The notes under the pieces: model-generated
The model's input: the letters and a program-made list of their open reading frames with translations, nothing else
What the model was told of the DNA's origin: nothing
The model's database searches: none
Assembly (NCBI RefSeq): GCF_003260265.1
Contig: NZ_QITQ01000004.1
Location: forward strand, 124,001-188,000
Source: Roseovarius amoyensis
Lineage (GTDB): Bacteria; Pseudomonadota; Alphaproteobacteria; Rhodobacterales; Rhodobacteraceae
DNA length: 64,000 bases
Direction of reading: 5' to 3'
Position numbers and translations under genes: made by a program
Shown: in pieces, positions 1-7,896 of the stretch
How the letters are laid out: every line of letters starts with the position of its first letter
Numbering within the stretch: the stretch's first letter is position 1

Positions 1-825
1 CGGCACTTCCATCTTGAACAGCTCGGCCATGAATTCCGGCGCCGTGCGGCTGAGAAAGATCTGCGGCCCGCGGGTTTCGCGGCGCACGTCCTTGATATAG
101 GCGCGGATGCGGTCGCCGGGGCGATAGCTTTCGCGACCGATCTTGTCGTTGCGGCGCAGGATCGCCTCGCCACGGCCGACATCGACGATGATGTTGCCGT
201 ATTCCTCGCGCTTGACGGTGCCGTTGATGATGGTTCCGGCGCGGTCCTTGAATTCCTCGTACTGGCGGTCGCGTTCGGCCTCGCGCACCTTTTGCAGGAT
301 CACCTGCTTGGCGCTTTGCGCGGCGATACGGCCCAGCTCTACCGGTGGCACCTCGTCGATGATCTCATCGCCCTCGGCCGGGGGCGTCTGCTGATCGACC
401 CCTTCCATCAGCGCCTGGTCGTTTTGGGTCGGCTTGCGCAGCAGGAACCGGCGGATGCGGCGGGTTTCGGGCTTGGTGTCCTGGTCGTCGTCCTCGGGGG
501 TGATCGGCGCGACTCCCGACACCACCATGACATCCGGGCGGGCATGTTTGACGATTTGCGCCGCCTCGTCGGCGGGGATCTGCGACTGGAGGCTTTCGAT
601 CTCGTCCTCGTCGGTGATGGTGCGCACGCGGGTAAAGGTGGCGCGGCCCGTCTTGCGGTCGATCGTGACGCGGATATCCATCTCGGCGCCGTAACGGCTC
701 TTGGCCGCGCGGGCGAGGCTTTCTTCCATCGCTTCGACGACCAGTACCGGGTCGATCATCTTTTCGCGCGCCACCGCCTCGGCGGTTTGAAGCAGTTCAA
801 GCTGGTTGGCAGAGGTAATCGCCAT
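1..825 (-). CDS. nusA: Transcription termination/antitermination factor NusA (N-terminal 275 residues, cut by window edge)
   Basis: RNA polymerase-binding elongation factor that modulates pausing, termination and antitermination. The reading frame is open from the ATG at 825 to base 1, so the KH domains and C-terminus lie outside the window. The start reads MAITSANQLELLQTAEA and is followed by the conserved N-terminal polymerase-binding domain. The S1 domain lies at about residues 195-262 (AGTIINGTVKREEYGNIIVD, then RGPQIFLSRT). Residues about 78-150 hold an acidic and then basic stretch (PEDDDQDTKPE, RRIRRFLLRK) that looks like an insertion compared with the usual alphaproteobacterial protein, as recalled. 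The gene sits 3 bases after the rimP stop, the classic rimP-nusA operon order. Confidence 0.96.
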   Translation of the reverse strand, partial: MAITSANQLELLQTAEAVAREKMIDPVLVVEAMEESLARAAKSRYGAEMDIRVTIDRKTGRATFTRVRTITDEDEIESLQSQIPADEAAQIVKHARPDVMVVSGVAPITPEDDDQDTKPETRRIRRFLLRKPTQNDQALMEGVDQQTPPAEGDEIIDEVPPVELGRIAAQSAKQVILQKVREAERDRQYEEFKDRAGTIINGTVKREEYGNIIVDVGRGEAILRRNDKIGRESYRPGDRIRAYIKDVRRETRGPQIFLSRTAPEFMAELFKMEVP

Positions 826-828
826 GTC

Positions 829-1413
829 TCAGTCCTCCTCAGACCCTTCGGTCTCGATCTTGTCAAAATCGTCTTCGTTCAGGCTGCCGGCATCCTTGCG
901 CGCCTTCAGCATGTCGCGGATCAGGTCGTCGGTCAGCACCAGCTTTGCATCGCTCAGCCAGTCGAATTTCAGCCCCACCGTCACGGTCTCGGCGCCGCTC
1001 TCGATGTTGATCAGCACCTCGTCGCCCTCGACACCGGCCAGAACACCCTTGAACCGCTTGCGTCCGTCAATCAGCTCGTCGGTTTCAAGCTTGGCCTCGT
1101 AGCCCTCGAACGCGGCGAAGTCCTTCAGCCGGGTCAGCGGGCGGTCGATACCGGGGCTCGAAACCTCCAGCGTATAGGCGTCTTCCAGCGGGTCCTCGAC
1201 ATCCAGCACCGCGCTGACGGCGTTGGAAATCTGGGCGCAGTCGTCCACCTCGATGCCGCCGCCGGGGCGTTCGGCCATGATCTGCAACGTCTCGTGCTTG
1301 CCGCCCATCAGACGCACGCGCACCAGCTCGAACCCCATCCCCTCGATCACCGGGGTGATGATCTCGGCCATGCGGCGGTCGATCGCGGTCTTGGCTATCA
1401 GTTCGTTGGTCAC
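829..1413 (-). CDS. rimP: Ribosome maturation factor RimP
   Basis: Assembly factor for the 30S ribosomal subunit, acting in the cytoplasm. The 194-residue length and sequence fit the family: N-terminal alpha/beta domain with [20 protein letters not shown], then the hallmark [18 protein letters not shown] at about residues 83-100, then a C-terminal SH3-like domain ([15 protein letters not shown]) and an acidic tail. It is followed by nusA after 3 bases. The two genes are probably transcribed from the promoter near 1525-1553 through a leader that contains an intrinsic terminator, so their expression may be attenuated. Confidence 0.96.
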   Translation of the reverse strand: MTNELIAKTAIDRRMAEIITPVIEGMGFELVRVRLMGGKHETLQIMAERPGGGIEVDDCAQISNAVSAVLDVEDPLEDAYTLEVSSPGIDRPLTRLKDFAAFEGYEAKLETDELIDGRKRFKGVLAGVEGDEVLINIESGAETVTVGLKFDWLSDAKLVLTDDLIRDMLKARKDAGSLNEDDFDKIETEGSEED

Positions 1414-1445
1414 GGGGTTACTTTCGAACGCGTGTATCCGGGCAC

Positions 1446-1468
1446 AAAAAAACGGGCGCGCGGCCCGT
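1446..1468 (-). terminator. Intrinsic terminator in the rimP-nusA leader (probable attenuator)
   Basis: On the minus strand ACGGGC-CGCGC-GCCCGT forms a 6-bp GC-rich stem with a 5-nt loop, followed directly by a run of seven T (bases 1452 to 1446). It lies between the candidate promoter and the rimP ATG, 33 bases before the start. It therefore sits inside the 5' leader of the rimP-nusA transcript and does not follow a gene. Confidence 0.75.
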
Positions 1469-1524
1469 CAGAACTTTCCGGTGGAGCCTGCCGGTGTGGA
1501 CCCGGGGGCGCCGCTGTTGAGAGC

Positions 1525-1553
1525 GATATACGCGCGATGGTCCGGGTTCGCAA
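1525..1553 (-). promoter_or_regulatory. Candidate sigma70-type promoter of rimP-nusA
   Basis: The minus strand carries TTGCGA (1553-1548), a 17-bp spacer and TATATC (1530-1525). It is well placed to start a transcript of about 100 nt leader before rimP, reading through the terminator at 1446-1468. The match to consensus is good in the -35 element and partial in the -10. Confidence 0.55.
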
Positions 1554-1646
1554 GGGGCTTGGCGGCGTTACCTGTCAGATGACAGTGCTGTCGCCCCCCA
1601 GCGGCGGTTGCACGTGGGTGAAATTGCCCGGCACGCTTGCGGCCCG

Positions 1647-1680
1647 GGCATGCGCCCGCCCACCCGGGCGTTCGCATGCC
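1647..1680. repeat. GC-rich inverted repeat downstream of the iminopeptidase gene
   Basis: GGCATGCG (1647-1654) pairs perfectly with CGCATGCC (1673-1680), with further CCCG/CGGG pairing inside. It lies 57 bases after the stop of the prolyl iminopeptidase gene. There is no T-run on either side, so it could be a factor-dependent or processing hairpin. The rest of the 1554-1736 gap shows no gene. Confidence 0.4.
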
Positions 1681-1736
1681 ATCTGTCGCAAGCAGCCCCA
1701 ACTCCCAACGATAGGGACAGGATGGCAAAAACCCGC

Positions 1737-2711
1737 TCAATCCCCCCGCGCCAGCGCATCCATCACCCGCACCAGTTCGGCGCTGATGCCGGGCTCTGAC
1801 AGCGCGTGACCGGCCAGCGGGATGATCCGCAAATCGGCCACCGGCCAGGCGCGGGCGATCCGGTGCGCCGAATCAGGCGGGCAGATCATGTCATAGCGCC
1901 CCTGAACGATGGTGCCGGGAATGTGGACGATACGGTCCATCTGGTCCAGAATCTGCCCGTCGCGGTCCAGAAATCCGCCATGGGTGAAATAGTGATTCTC
2001 TAACCGGGCAAAGGCGCGGGCGTAATCGGGGGGGCTTTCGCCGCCCGTTCCGGCCGAATTCACCGTCGCCAGCGCGTTTTCCCAGGCCGACCAGGCGCGG
2101 GCATAGCGCGCCTCTTCGGCCAGGTCGCCCGAAAACAGCCGCCGGTGATAGGCCGCGATCATGTCGTCGCGCTCGTCCTCGGGGATCAGCTGCTGAAACG
2201 CCTCCCATGTTTCGGGCCAGAATCGCCCCGCGCCGCCGCCATAGAACCAGTCCAGTTCAGCCTGCGTCATGGTGAACACGCCGCGCAGCACCAGGTGGAT
2301 GGCGCGTTCGGGGTGGGCCTGGGCATAGATCAGCCCCAGCGTCGCCCCCCAGCTGCCGCCGAAAACAATCCAGCGGTCGATGCCGAAACGGCGGCGGATA
2401 TGTTCGATATCGGCCACCAGATGCCAAGTGGTGTTGGCTTCGACGCTGGCATGGGGTTTCGACCGGCCGCAACCGCGCTGATCGAACATGACGATGCGAT
2501 AAATGCGCGGGTCGAAATAGCGCCGCATCGCCGGACTGCAGCCACCACCGGGGCCGCCATGCAGCACCACAACCGGCAGTCCCTTGGGGTTGCCGGACTG
2601 CTCGACATAGATCTGGTGCCCGTCGCCCACATCCATCATCACCCGCTCGAATGGCTCGACCGGGGGATAGAGATACTGGACTGCGCTCTTTTGGCCTGCG
2701 TATTTGTCCAT
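1737..2711 (-). CDS. pip: Prolyl iminopeptidase (peptidase family S33)
   Basis: Cytoplasmic alpha/beta-hydrolase that removes N-terminal proline from peptides. The sequence shows the oxyanion motif HGGPGGG (residues 51-57), the family signature DQRGCGRS (77-84), the nucleophile in GGSWGATL (Ser120), the acid Asp274 in GRYDMICPP and His302 in GHALSEPG. The 324-residue length is normal for the bacterial enzyme. It is divergent from ubiG; the two start regions share a short spacer with TATATA at 2720-2725. Confidence 0.95.
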   Translation of the reverse strand: MDKYAGQKSAVQYLYPPVEPFERVMMDVGDGHQIYVEQSGNPKGLPVVVLHGGPGGGCSPAMRRYFDPRIYRIVMFDQRGCGRSKPHASVEANTTWHLVADIEHIRRRFGIDRWIVFGGSWGATLGLIYAQAHPERAIHLVLRGVFTMTQAELDWFYGGGAGRFWPETWEAFQQLIPEDERDDMIAAYHRRLFSGDLAEEARYARAWSAWENALATVNSAGTGGESPPDYARAFARLENHYFTHGGFLDRDGQILDQMDRIVHIPGTIVQGRYDMICPPDSAHRIARAWPVADLRIIPLAGHALSEPGISAELVRVMDALARGD

Positions 2712-2760
2712 GACCGTCCTATATAGAGAGGCCGGACCAAAAGATCACATGGAGAGCAGA

Positions 2761-3507
2761 ATGCAAGCGGCTCGGAGCACGATTGACCAGGCGGAAGTAG
2801 CCAAGTTCGAGGCGATGGCCGCCGAATGGTGGGACCCGAACGGCAAATTCAAGCCGCTGCACATGCTCAACCCCTGCCGGCTGGACTATATCACCACCCA
2901 GATCGCCGCCGAATTCGACCGCGATCTTTCCGCGAACACCCCCTTCAAGGGGCTGCGCATCCTCGATATCGGCTGCGGTGGCGGGCTATTGGCCGAACCA
3001 ATGGCGCGGCTTGGGGCCACGGTGGTGGGCGCCGACGCGGCCGAGCGCAACATCCCCGTGGCGCAACTGCACGCCGAACAATCGGGTCTGAACATCGACT
3101 ATCGCCACACCACGGCAGAGGCGCTGGCCGAGGCGGACGAGAAATTCGACGCCGTCCTCAACATGGAGGTGGTCGAACACGTCCCCGACCCGCTGGATTT
3201 CCTGCGCGCGTGTCAGGGGTTGGTGCGCCCCGGCGGGCTGCATATCTGCTCGACCCTCAACCGCAACGCCAAAAGCTTTGCCGCCGCGATCATCGGCGCG
3301 GAATACATCATGCGCTGGCTGCCCAAGGGCACGCATGAATGGTCGAAATTCATCACCCCGGACGAACTCTTTGCCCTGCTTGAACAGGCGGGGTTTCAGC
3401 CGGTGGATCGCAAGGGATTCGTTTTCAACCCACTGGGCTGGTCATGGTCGCTGTCCGACCGCGACCTCAGCGTGAACTACGTCACCACCAGCATCGCGCC
3501 CAAATAA
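2761..3507 (+). CDS. ubiG: Ubiquinone biosynthesis O-methyltransferase UbiG
   Basis: SAM-dependent O-methyltransferase that carries out both O-methylation steps of ubiquinone synthesis. The start at 2761 is chosen because GGAGAG lies just before it and the protein then begins [20 protein letters not shown], typical of alphaproteobacterial UbiG; longer starts at 2704 or 2749 are possible but less likely. The AdoMet motif I is [13 protein letters not shown] (about residues 68-80), followed by [24 protein letters not shown] near the N-terminus is a family hallmark. Length 248 residues, as expected. The 3' end converges with the marR gene, 18 bases apart. Confidence 0.96.
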   Translation: MQAARSTIDQAEVAKFEAMAAEWWDPNGKFKPLHMLNPCRLDYITTQIAAEFDRDLSANTPFKGLRILDIGCGGGLLAEPMARLGATVVGADAAERNIPVAQLHAEQSGLNIDYRHTTAEALAEADEKFDAVLNMEVVEHVPDPLDFLRACQGLVRPGGLHICSTLNRNAKSFAAAIIGAEYIMRWLPKGTHEWSKFITPDELFALLEQAGFQPVDRKGFVFNPLGWSWSLSDRDLSVNYVTTSIAPK

Positions 3508-3525
3508 GGGCGCGGCCCGTCCGCC

Positions 3526-3972
3526 TCAATCATCCGGCTCCAGCTTGGAGCGCAGCTCGCGCAGCACCGGCAGGGTAGCGCGCACCCGCGCCTCGCCCAG
3601 CTCATCGACAAGCTCCGAGATCACGGGCGTGATCGCCGAAAGCGCCGCATCGCGCGCCTGCCTGCCCGCCGGGCTGATCGTCACCATCTTGCGGCGGGCA
3701 TCGTCCCAGTCCGGGCGGATATGCACATAGCCCGCCCATTCCAGCTTTTGCAGCGTGTTGGTCATTGCCCCGCGGGTGACGTGAAACGACTTGGCCAGTT
3801 GTGCCGGGCTGCGTTCGCCGCCCGTACGGGCCAGGTAGTTGAGCACCGAAAAATGCGAAATCTCCATGCCCTTGGGCAGCACCCGCCCCAGCCGGTTGCG
3901 GAACAATTGCTCGTTGGTCAGGATTTCGCTGAAGAGCGTCACCGCCAGGGGATTACCAGGTTTTTCGCTCAT
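3526..3972 (-). CDS. MarR-family transcriptional regulator
   Basis: A 148-residue winged-helix DNA-binding protein. The HTH lies at about residues 55-80 (RSPAQLAKSFHVTRGAMTN, recognition helix GAMTNTLQKLE), followed by the wing with DWDDARRKMVTISPAG, a clear MarR signature. It is the last gene of a grxC-nitrilase-marR operon and overlaps the nitrilase stop by 4 bases (ATGA). The ligand and target genes cannot be told from sequence; control of its own operon is a reasonable guess only. Confidence 0.9.
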   Translation of the reverse strand: MSEKPGNPLAVTLFSEILTNEQLFRNRLGRVLPKGMEISHFSVLNYLARTGGERSPAQLAKSFHVTRGAMTNTLQKLEWAGYVHIRPDWDDARRKMVTISPAGRQARDAALSAITPVISELVDELGEARVRATLPVLRELRSKLEPDD

Positions 3973-4802
3973 TTCGGATCATCGGCCTGCCTGTCATGCC
4001 GCAGCGACGGAATGCGGCGTCTCGCTTCTGTCACGGCTTGGGTGTCGAGATCAACGCATATCACGCCCGGCGCCTTGCCCGCATCGGCCAGGATTTCCCC
4101 CCACGGGCCGATGGCCATTGCATGGCCGTGGGTCTGCCGCACCCTGCCGCGGGTGGCCTTGTGGGTGCCAGTCTGCGCCGGGGCCAGGATATAGCTGCCG
4201 GTTTCGATGGCGCGGGCACGCAGCAGCGTTTCCCAATGCGCCGCGCCCGTCACCGGCGAAAACGCCGAAGGGACGGTCAGTATCTGCGCCCCCGCCTGCG
4301 CCAGTTGCCGGTAGAGCGCCGGAAAGCGGATGTCGTAACAGACGCTCAGCCCGATGGTGCCGAACGGCGTCGGCGCCAAAACCGCGCGTTCACCGGGGCG
4401 GTAGCCGTCTGATTCGCGATAGGTCTCGGTTTCCGAAACCGCCACGTCGAACATGTGGATCTTGTCGTATTGCGCCGCGATGCTGCCATCGGGCGCGATC
4501 AGGAACGACCGGTTGGCAAAACGCCCGCGCGCGTCGTCGGTCTTCAGCGCGAGCGACCCGATCAGGCACCACACCCCGGCCGTGCGCGACCGCTGGCGCA
4601 GGGCCGCCAGCACCGGGTCATCCTCCTGCCGGCAAAGAACCTCCTGCTGCCTGGTGCGGCTGGCGGAGATGCAGTTCGTCACCTCGGGTGTCAGAACGAA
4701 GCCCGCACCCATGTCCAGCGCTCGGTCGAACAGATCCGAGACAACCGACAGGTTGTCTTCCGGCGTATCGCTGCCGGTCATCTGGATCAGTGCCGCCCTC
4801 AT
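3969..4802 (-). CDS. Carbon-nitrogen hydrolase (nitrilase superfamily, Nit1/omega-amidase-like)
   Basis: Amidohydrolase of the nitrilase superfamily. The Glu-Lys-Cys triad is visible: Glu40 (VLTPE), Lys114 (YDKIHMFDV) and Cys155 (GLSVCYDIRFP). The 277-residue length and the sequence around the cysteine resemble the Nit1 branch, whose members hydrolyse deaminated glutathione. The neighbouring glutaredoxin gene, overlapping by 4 bases, supports a link to glutathione metabolism. The assignment to deaminated glutathione amidase is an inference; a different small amide substrate remains possible. Confidence 0.88.
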   Translation of the reverse strand: MRAALIQMTGSDTPEDNLSVVSDLFDRALDMGAGFVLTPEVTNCISASRTRQQEVLCRQEDDPVLAALRQRSRTAGVWCLIGSLALKTDDARGRFANRSFLIAPDGSIAAQYDKIHMFDVAVSETETYRESDGYRPGERAVLAPTPFGTIGLSVCYDIRFPALYRQLAQAGAQILTVPSAFSPVTGAAHWETLLRARAIETGSYILAPAQTGTHKATRGRVRQTHGHAMAIGPWGEILADAGKAPGVICVDLDTQAVTEARRRIPSLRHDRQADDPK

Positions 4803-5056
4803 GCCGCCAGCAGCGGGTCCAGCCTGCCGGCACGTTCCAGCGCATACAGCTCGTCACAACCGCCGACATGGGTATCGCCGATAAAGATCTGCGGCACCGT
4901 GCGCCCGCCATTCGCGCGCTTGATCATCTCGGCCTTGCGGCCCGGATCGGTCAGCACGTTGATTTCGGCATAGCTCACGCTCTTCTGGTCAAGCAGCCGC
5001 TTGGCGGCGTGGCAAAAGCCGCAAAGCGGCGAGGTATAGATTTCCACGGGTTTCAT
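4799..5056 (-). CDS. grxC: Glutaredoxin 3 (GrxC type)
   Basis: Small dithiol glutaredoxin that uses glutathione to reduce disulfides. The start at 5056 (MKPVEIYTSPLCGFC) gives an 85-residue protein; a longer upstream frame has no family similarity. The active site is Cys12-Gly-Phe-Cys15, CGFC instead of the more common CPYC/CPFC. TVPQIFIGDTHVGGCDEL carries the cis-proline glutathione-binding loop and the GG motif. It overlaps the nitrilase start by 4 bases and follows comF by 31 bases, so comF-grxC-nit-marR may be one transcript. Confidence 0.94.
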   Translation of the reverse strand: MKPVEIYTSPLCGFCHAAKRLLDQKSVSYAEINVLTDPGRKAEMIKRANGGRTVPQIFIGDTHVGGCDELYALERAGRLDPLLAA

Positions 5057-5087
5057 TTCAGCCTCGAATGTCGTTGTCGGCGTCAAT

Positions 5088-5819
5088 CTAGGCATCCCTG
5101 ACCACGCGCGCCAGTGCCAGAACGCGCACATCCCGCGCACCACCGTCCAGACAGGCCAGCGCCGATGCCGCCAGCGTCGCGCCCGAGGTCATTACATCAT
5201 CGACCAACAGCACCGTTCGGCCCTGCATTTTCCCCGCCCGCGCCGGGTTGACCCTGATCACGCCCGCCAACGTCGTGAACCGGGTTTCAACCCCCATCCC
5301 GTCCAGCGGCGGGGTGCGGGCGGTGCGGCGCAACAGGTCGGGGCAATCGGGCAGATCAAGGTGCCGCGCCAGCGCCCGGCCAAGCAATGCAGACTGGTTG
5401 AACCGGCGGCGCAACATGCGTGTCCAGTGCAGGGGAACCGGCGCTATCAGCATGTCATCCGTCAGCATCGGCTGCGCCGCACGTGCCAGCCACAGCGTCG
5501 CCGGGCGCACGACATCCTGCCGGTCACCATGCTTCAGCGCCAGCACCAGCCGGCGCGCATTGTCGCGGTACAGCAGCGCCGCGCGCCCCATGCTCCACGG
5601 TCGGGCGGTGACAAGGCAGTCGTCGCATATCACCTTTTCGTCATCATCCTCGCCGGGCAGCGGGGTGCCGCAAGTGTCGCACACCAGACCGGCGGCAAAG
5701 GGCGTGTCGCGCCAGCACGGCCCGCACAGCCCGAAATCGCTGTCGACCAGCGTGCCACACAAAATGCAGCGCGGCGGATAGACCAGCCGCAAGGCGGTTT
5801 GCAAAGCGGCTAGCGCCAT
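5088..5819 (-). CDS. comF: ComF-family amidophosphoribosyltransferase-like protein
   Basis: Phosphoribosyltransferase-fold protein; ComF relatives take part in DNA uptake in naturally competent bacteria, but their biochemical role is unsettled. The start at 5819 gives 243 residues. The N-terminus is a zinc-ribbon region with four CxxC pairs (Cys18/21, 32/35, 47/50, 65/68). The PRPP-binding loop is VLLVDDVMTSGAT at about residues 203-215. It is divergent from the methyltransferase-fold gene with only 15 bases between starts. Confidence 0.92.
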   Translation of the reverse strand: MALAALQTALRLVYPPRCILCGTLVDSDFGLCGPCWRDTPFAAGLVCDTCGTPLPGEDDDEKVICDDCLVTARPWSMGRAALLYRDNARRLVLALKHGDRQDVVRPATLWLARAAQPMLTDDMLIAPVPLHWTRMLRRRFNQSALLGRALARHLDLPDCPDLLRRTARTPPLDGMGVETRFTTLAGVIRVNPARAGKMQGRTVLLVDDVMTSGATLAASALACLDGGARDVRVLALARVVRDA

Positions 5820-5834
5820 CCTAGTTTCCCCGAC

Positions 5835-6647
5835 ATGACAAGGCCCCTCACCGACCGCGCGGCATTGATCCGCAACCGCCGCCGCGCCGCCCGCGCGCCT
5901 GTCGATTTCCTGCACGAGGTCGCGCGCGCGGAAATCGAGGATCGCCTGTCAATGGTTAACAAATCCTTTCGCACCCCCGCCGTGGTGAGCGGTTTTCCGG
6001 GCCCGTGGCAAGGCCTGCTGCCCGACACCAAAATGGTCAGCGACGACGAAACCCTGCCGCTGGAAGAGGCGGTGCATGACCTCGTCGTGCACGCCATGAG
6101 CCTGCACTGGGCCAATGACCCGGTCGGCCAGCTGATCCAGTCGCGCCGGGCGCTGCGCCCCGACGGCCTTTTCATGGCGGTTTTTGCCGGCGGCCAGACC
6201 CTGCACGAGCTGCGCGCGTCGCTGGCCCAGGCCGAATCGGACCTCTATGGCGGGCTGTCGCCACGGGTTGCGCCGATGGGCGAGGTACGCACGCTTGGCG
6301 CGCTGTTGCAGCGCGCGGGTTTCGCGCTACCGGTGGCCGATACGATCCCGCTGACCGTCAGCTATGCTTCGCCGCTCGACCTGATGCGCGAACTGCGCGC
6401 CATGGGCGAGGGCAATGCCCTGGACGCACGCCGCCGCCAGCCCACCCGCCGGGCGCTGATCGCGCGCGCCTGCGAGATCTACGAACAGACCTTCGGCGCC
6501 GATGGCCGTATCCCCGCCACGTTCGAGTTGATCGTGCTGACAGGCTGGGCCCCCGACCCCTGCCAGCCAAAACCGCTGCGCCCGGGCTCTGCCAGGGCGC
6601 GGCTGGCCGATGCGCTGGGCGCCAGGGAAACCCCGCTCAATGATTGA
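5835..6647 (+). CDS. Methyltransferase-fold protein, BioC/NDUFAF5-like
   Basis: A 270-residue protein resembling the SAM methyltransferase group that includes BioC and mitochondrial NDUFAF5. The best match lies in AMSLHWANDPVGQL and ALRPDGLFMAVFAGGQTLHE (about residues 88-135), the class I fold after motif III. The glycine-rich AdoMet motif I expected near residues 50-70 is not recognisable; that stretch reads VVSGFPGPWQGLLPDTKMVS. The protein may bind SAM atypically, or may have a non-methyltransferase role. NDUFAF5 itself hydroxylates a complex I arginine, which is a precedent and not proof. Confidence 0.75.
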   Translation: MTRPLTDRAALIRNRRRAARAPVDFLHEVARAEIEDRLSMVNKSFRTPAVVSGFPGPWQGLLPDTKMVSDDETLPLEEAVHDLVVHAMSLHWANDPVGQLIQSRRALRPDGLFMAVFAGGQTLHELRASLAQAESDLYGGLSPRVAPMGEVRTLGALLQRAGFALPVADTIPLTVSYASPLDLMRELRAMGEGNALDARRRQPTRRALIARACEIYEQTFGADGRIPATFELIVLTGWAPDPCQPKPLRPGSARARLADALGARETPLND

Positions 6648-6689
6648 CGGGCGGGCGCAACCGTTTATGTCCACAACGGACCGCACGCG

Positions 6690-7760
6690 ATGAAAGAGCC
6701 GCCCATGTCCGACGCCTCTGCCCAGCCAGCCCACGCCCCGGCCGATCACCCGAATGTCGCCTCGGGCAAGACCGGCGTTCTGCTGGCCAATCTCGGCACC
6801 CCCGATCATTACAGCTATTGGCCCATGCGCCGGTATCTGAGCGAATTCCTGTCAGACCGCCGGGTGATCGACTATTCGCCGTGGAAATGGCAGCCGCTTT
6901 TGCAGCTGATCATCCTGTCGAAACGCCCCTTCACCAGCGGTGCCGCCTACCGTTCCATCTGGAACGAGGAACAGGGCGAAAGCCCGCTGATGACGATCAC
7001 CCGGGCGCAGACCGAAAAACTGGGCCGCGCCCTGCATGACCGCTATGGCGATCAGGTGATGGTCGATTTCTGCATGCGCTACGGCAACCCTTCGACCCAA
7101 TCCAAGGTACGCGCCATGGCGCAGGCCGGATGTCGGCGGATCCTGTTCTTTCCGCTTTACCCGCACTACGCAGGCGCGACATCCGCCACCGCCAACGACC
7201 AGTTCTTTCGCGCCTTGATGCAGGAAACCTGGCAACCAACGGCCCGCGTGGTCGACCCCTATTTCGAGCAACCGCATTATATCGAGGCGCTGGCCCAGTC
7301 GGTCGAACGCGCCTATGCGCAGGCAGAAAAGCGGCCCGAGATCCTGGTCGTCTCCTACCACGGGATGCCGAAACGCTATCTGATGCAGGGCGACCCCTAT
7401 CACTGCCAATGTCAGAAAACGACGCGCCTGCTGCGCGAACGGCTGGGCTGGGACGAAACCGAGATCACCACCACGTTCCAGTCTGTTTTCGGCCCCGAGG
7501 AATGGCTGCGCCCCTACACGGTGCAAGAGGTGGCCCGCCTCGCCCGCGAAGAGGGCAGGAAACGCATCGCGGTGATTGCCCCGGCCTTTTCCGCCGACTG
7601 CATCGAGACCCTGGAAGAGATCAACGAGGAAATCCGCGAAAGCTTTGAATCCGCCGGCGGCGAGGCGTTCACCTATATTCCCTGTCTGAACGACGACGAC
7701 GCCCATATCGCCGCGCTGACAGAGGTGGTCACAGACAACCTGAAGGGCTGGCTGGATTGA
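6690..7760 (+). CDS. hemH: Ferrochelatase HemH
   Basis: Inserts ferrous iron into protoporphyrin IX in the last step of protoheme synthesis. The family hallmarks are GVLLANLGTPD near the N-terminus, the RRYLSEFLSDRRVID block, and the catalytic histidine His224 in SYHGMPKRYL. GDPYHCQCQKTTRLL and FGPEEWLRPYT follow as usual. Length 356 residues; a second ATG at 6705 could be the true start. It is followed by a palindromic intergenic element before the convergent L,D-transpeptidase gene. Confidence 0.97.
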   Translation: MKEPPMSDASAQPAHAPADHPNVASGKTGVLLANLGTPDHYSYWPMRRYLSEFLSDRRVIDYSPWKWQPLLQLIILSKRPFTSGAAYRSIWNEEQGESPLMTITRAQTEKLGRALHDRYGDQVMVDFCMRYGNPSTQSKVRAMAQAGCRRILFFPLYPHYAGATSATANDQFFRALMQETWQPTARVVDPYFEQPHYIEALAQSVERAYAQAEKRPEILVVSYHGMPKRYLMQGDPYHCQCQKTTRLLRERLGWDETEITTTFQSVFGPEEWLRPYTVQEVARLAREEGRKRIAVIAPAFSADCIETLEEINEEIRESFESAGGEAFTYIPCLNDDDAHIAALTEVVTDNLKGWLD

Positions 7761-7767
7761 CCTGCAG

Positions 7768-7882
7768 TGCCGGCTTCGCCGGCATTTGGGTATTTATGAC
7801 CAGAAAGAAGCTGCTGGGTGCGCTTTCCCCACAGCTTCTTTCTGGTGGCAAATACCCCGGGGGTCTGGGGGCTGGCCCCCAA
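7768..7882. repeat. Nested palindromic intergenic element (REP-like / bidirectional terminator)
   Basis: Three hairpins lie between the convergent hemH and L,D-transpeptidase genes. First is GCCGGC-TTC-GCCGGC. Second is a long stem: GGGTATTT (7788-7795) and CCAGAAAGAAGCTG (7800-7813) pair with CAGCTTCTTTCTGG (7832-7845) and AAATACCC (7850-7857). Third is GGGGGCTGGCCCCC. The long stem suggests a transcript end for both genes or a dispersed genomic repeat; no second copy was seen in the window. Confidence 0.7.
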
Positions 7883-7896
7883 CCCATTGCGATCCG

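Noticed and set aside
1468..1740. A 90-codon minus-strand frame in the rimP upstream region
   Set aside because: No ribosome-binding site or family match; the region is better explained as promoter and leader.
292..1809. A 505-codon open frame on the plus strand
   Set aside because: It runs antisense through nusA and rimP and across the promoter/terminator region, with no conserved motif.
3773..3790. A parS-like half site (GTGACGTGAAACG) in the marR gene
   Set aside because: Only part of the palindrome matches and the site lies more than 30 kb from the origin; probably chance.
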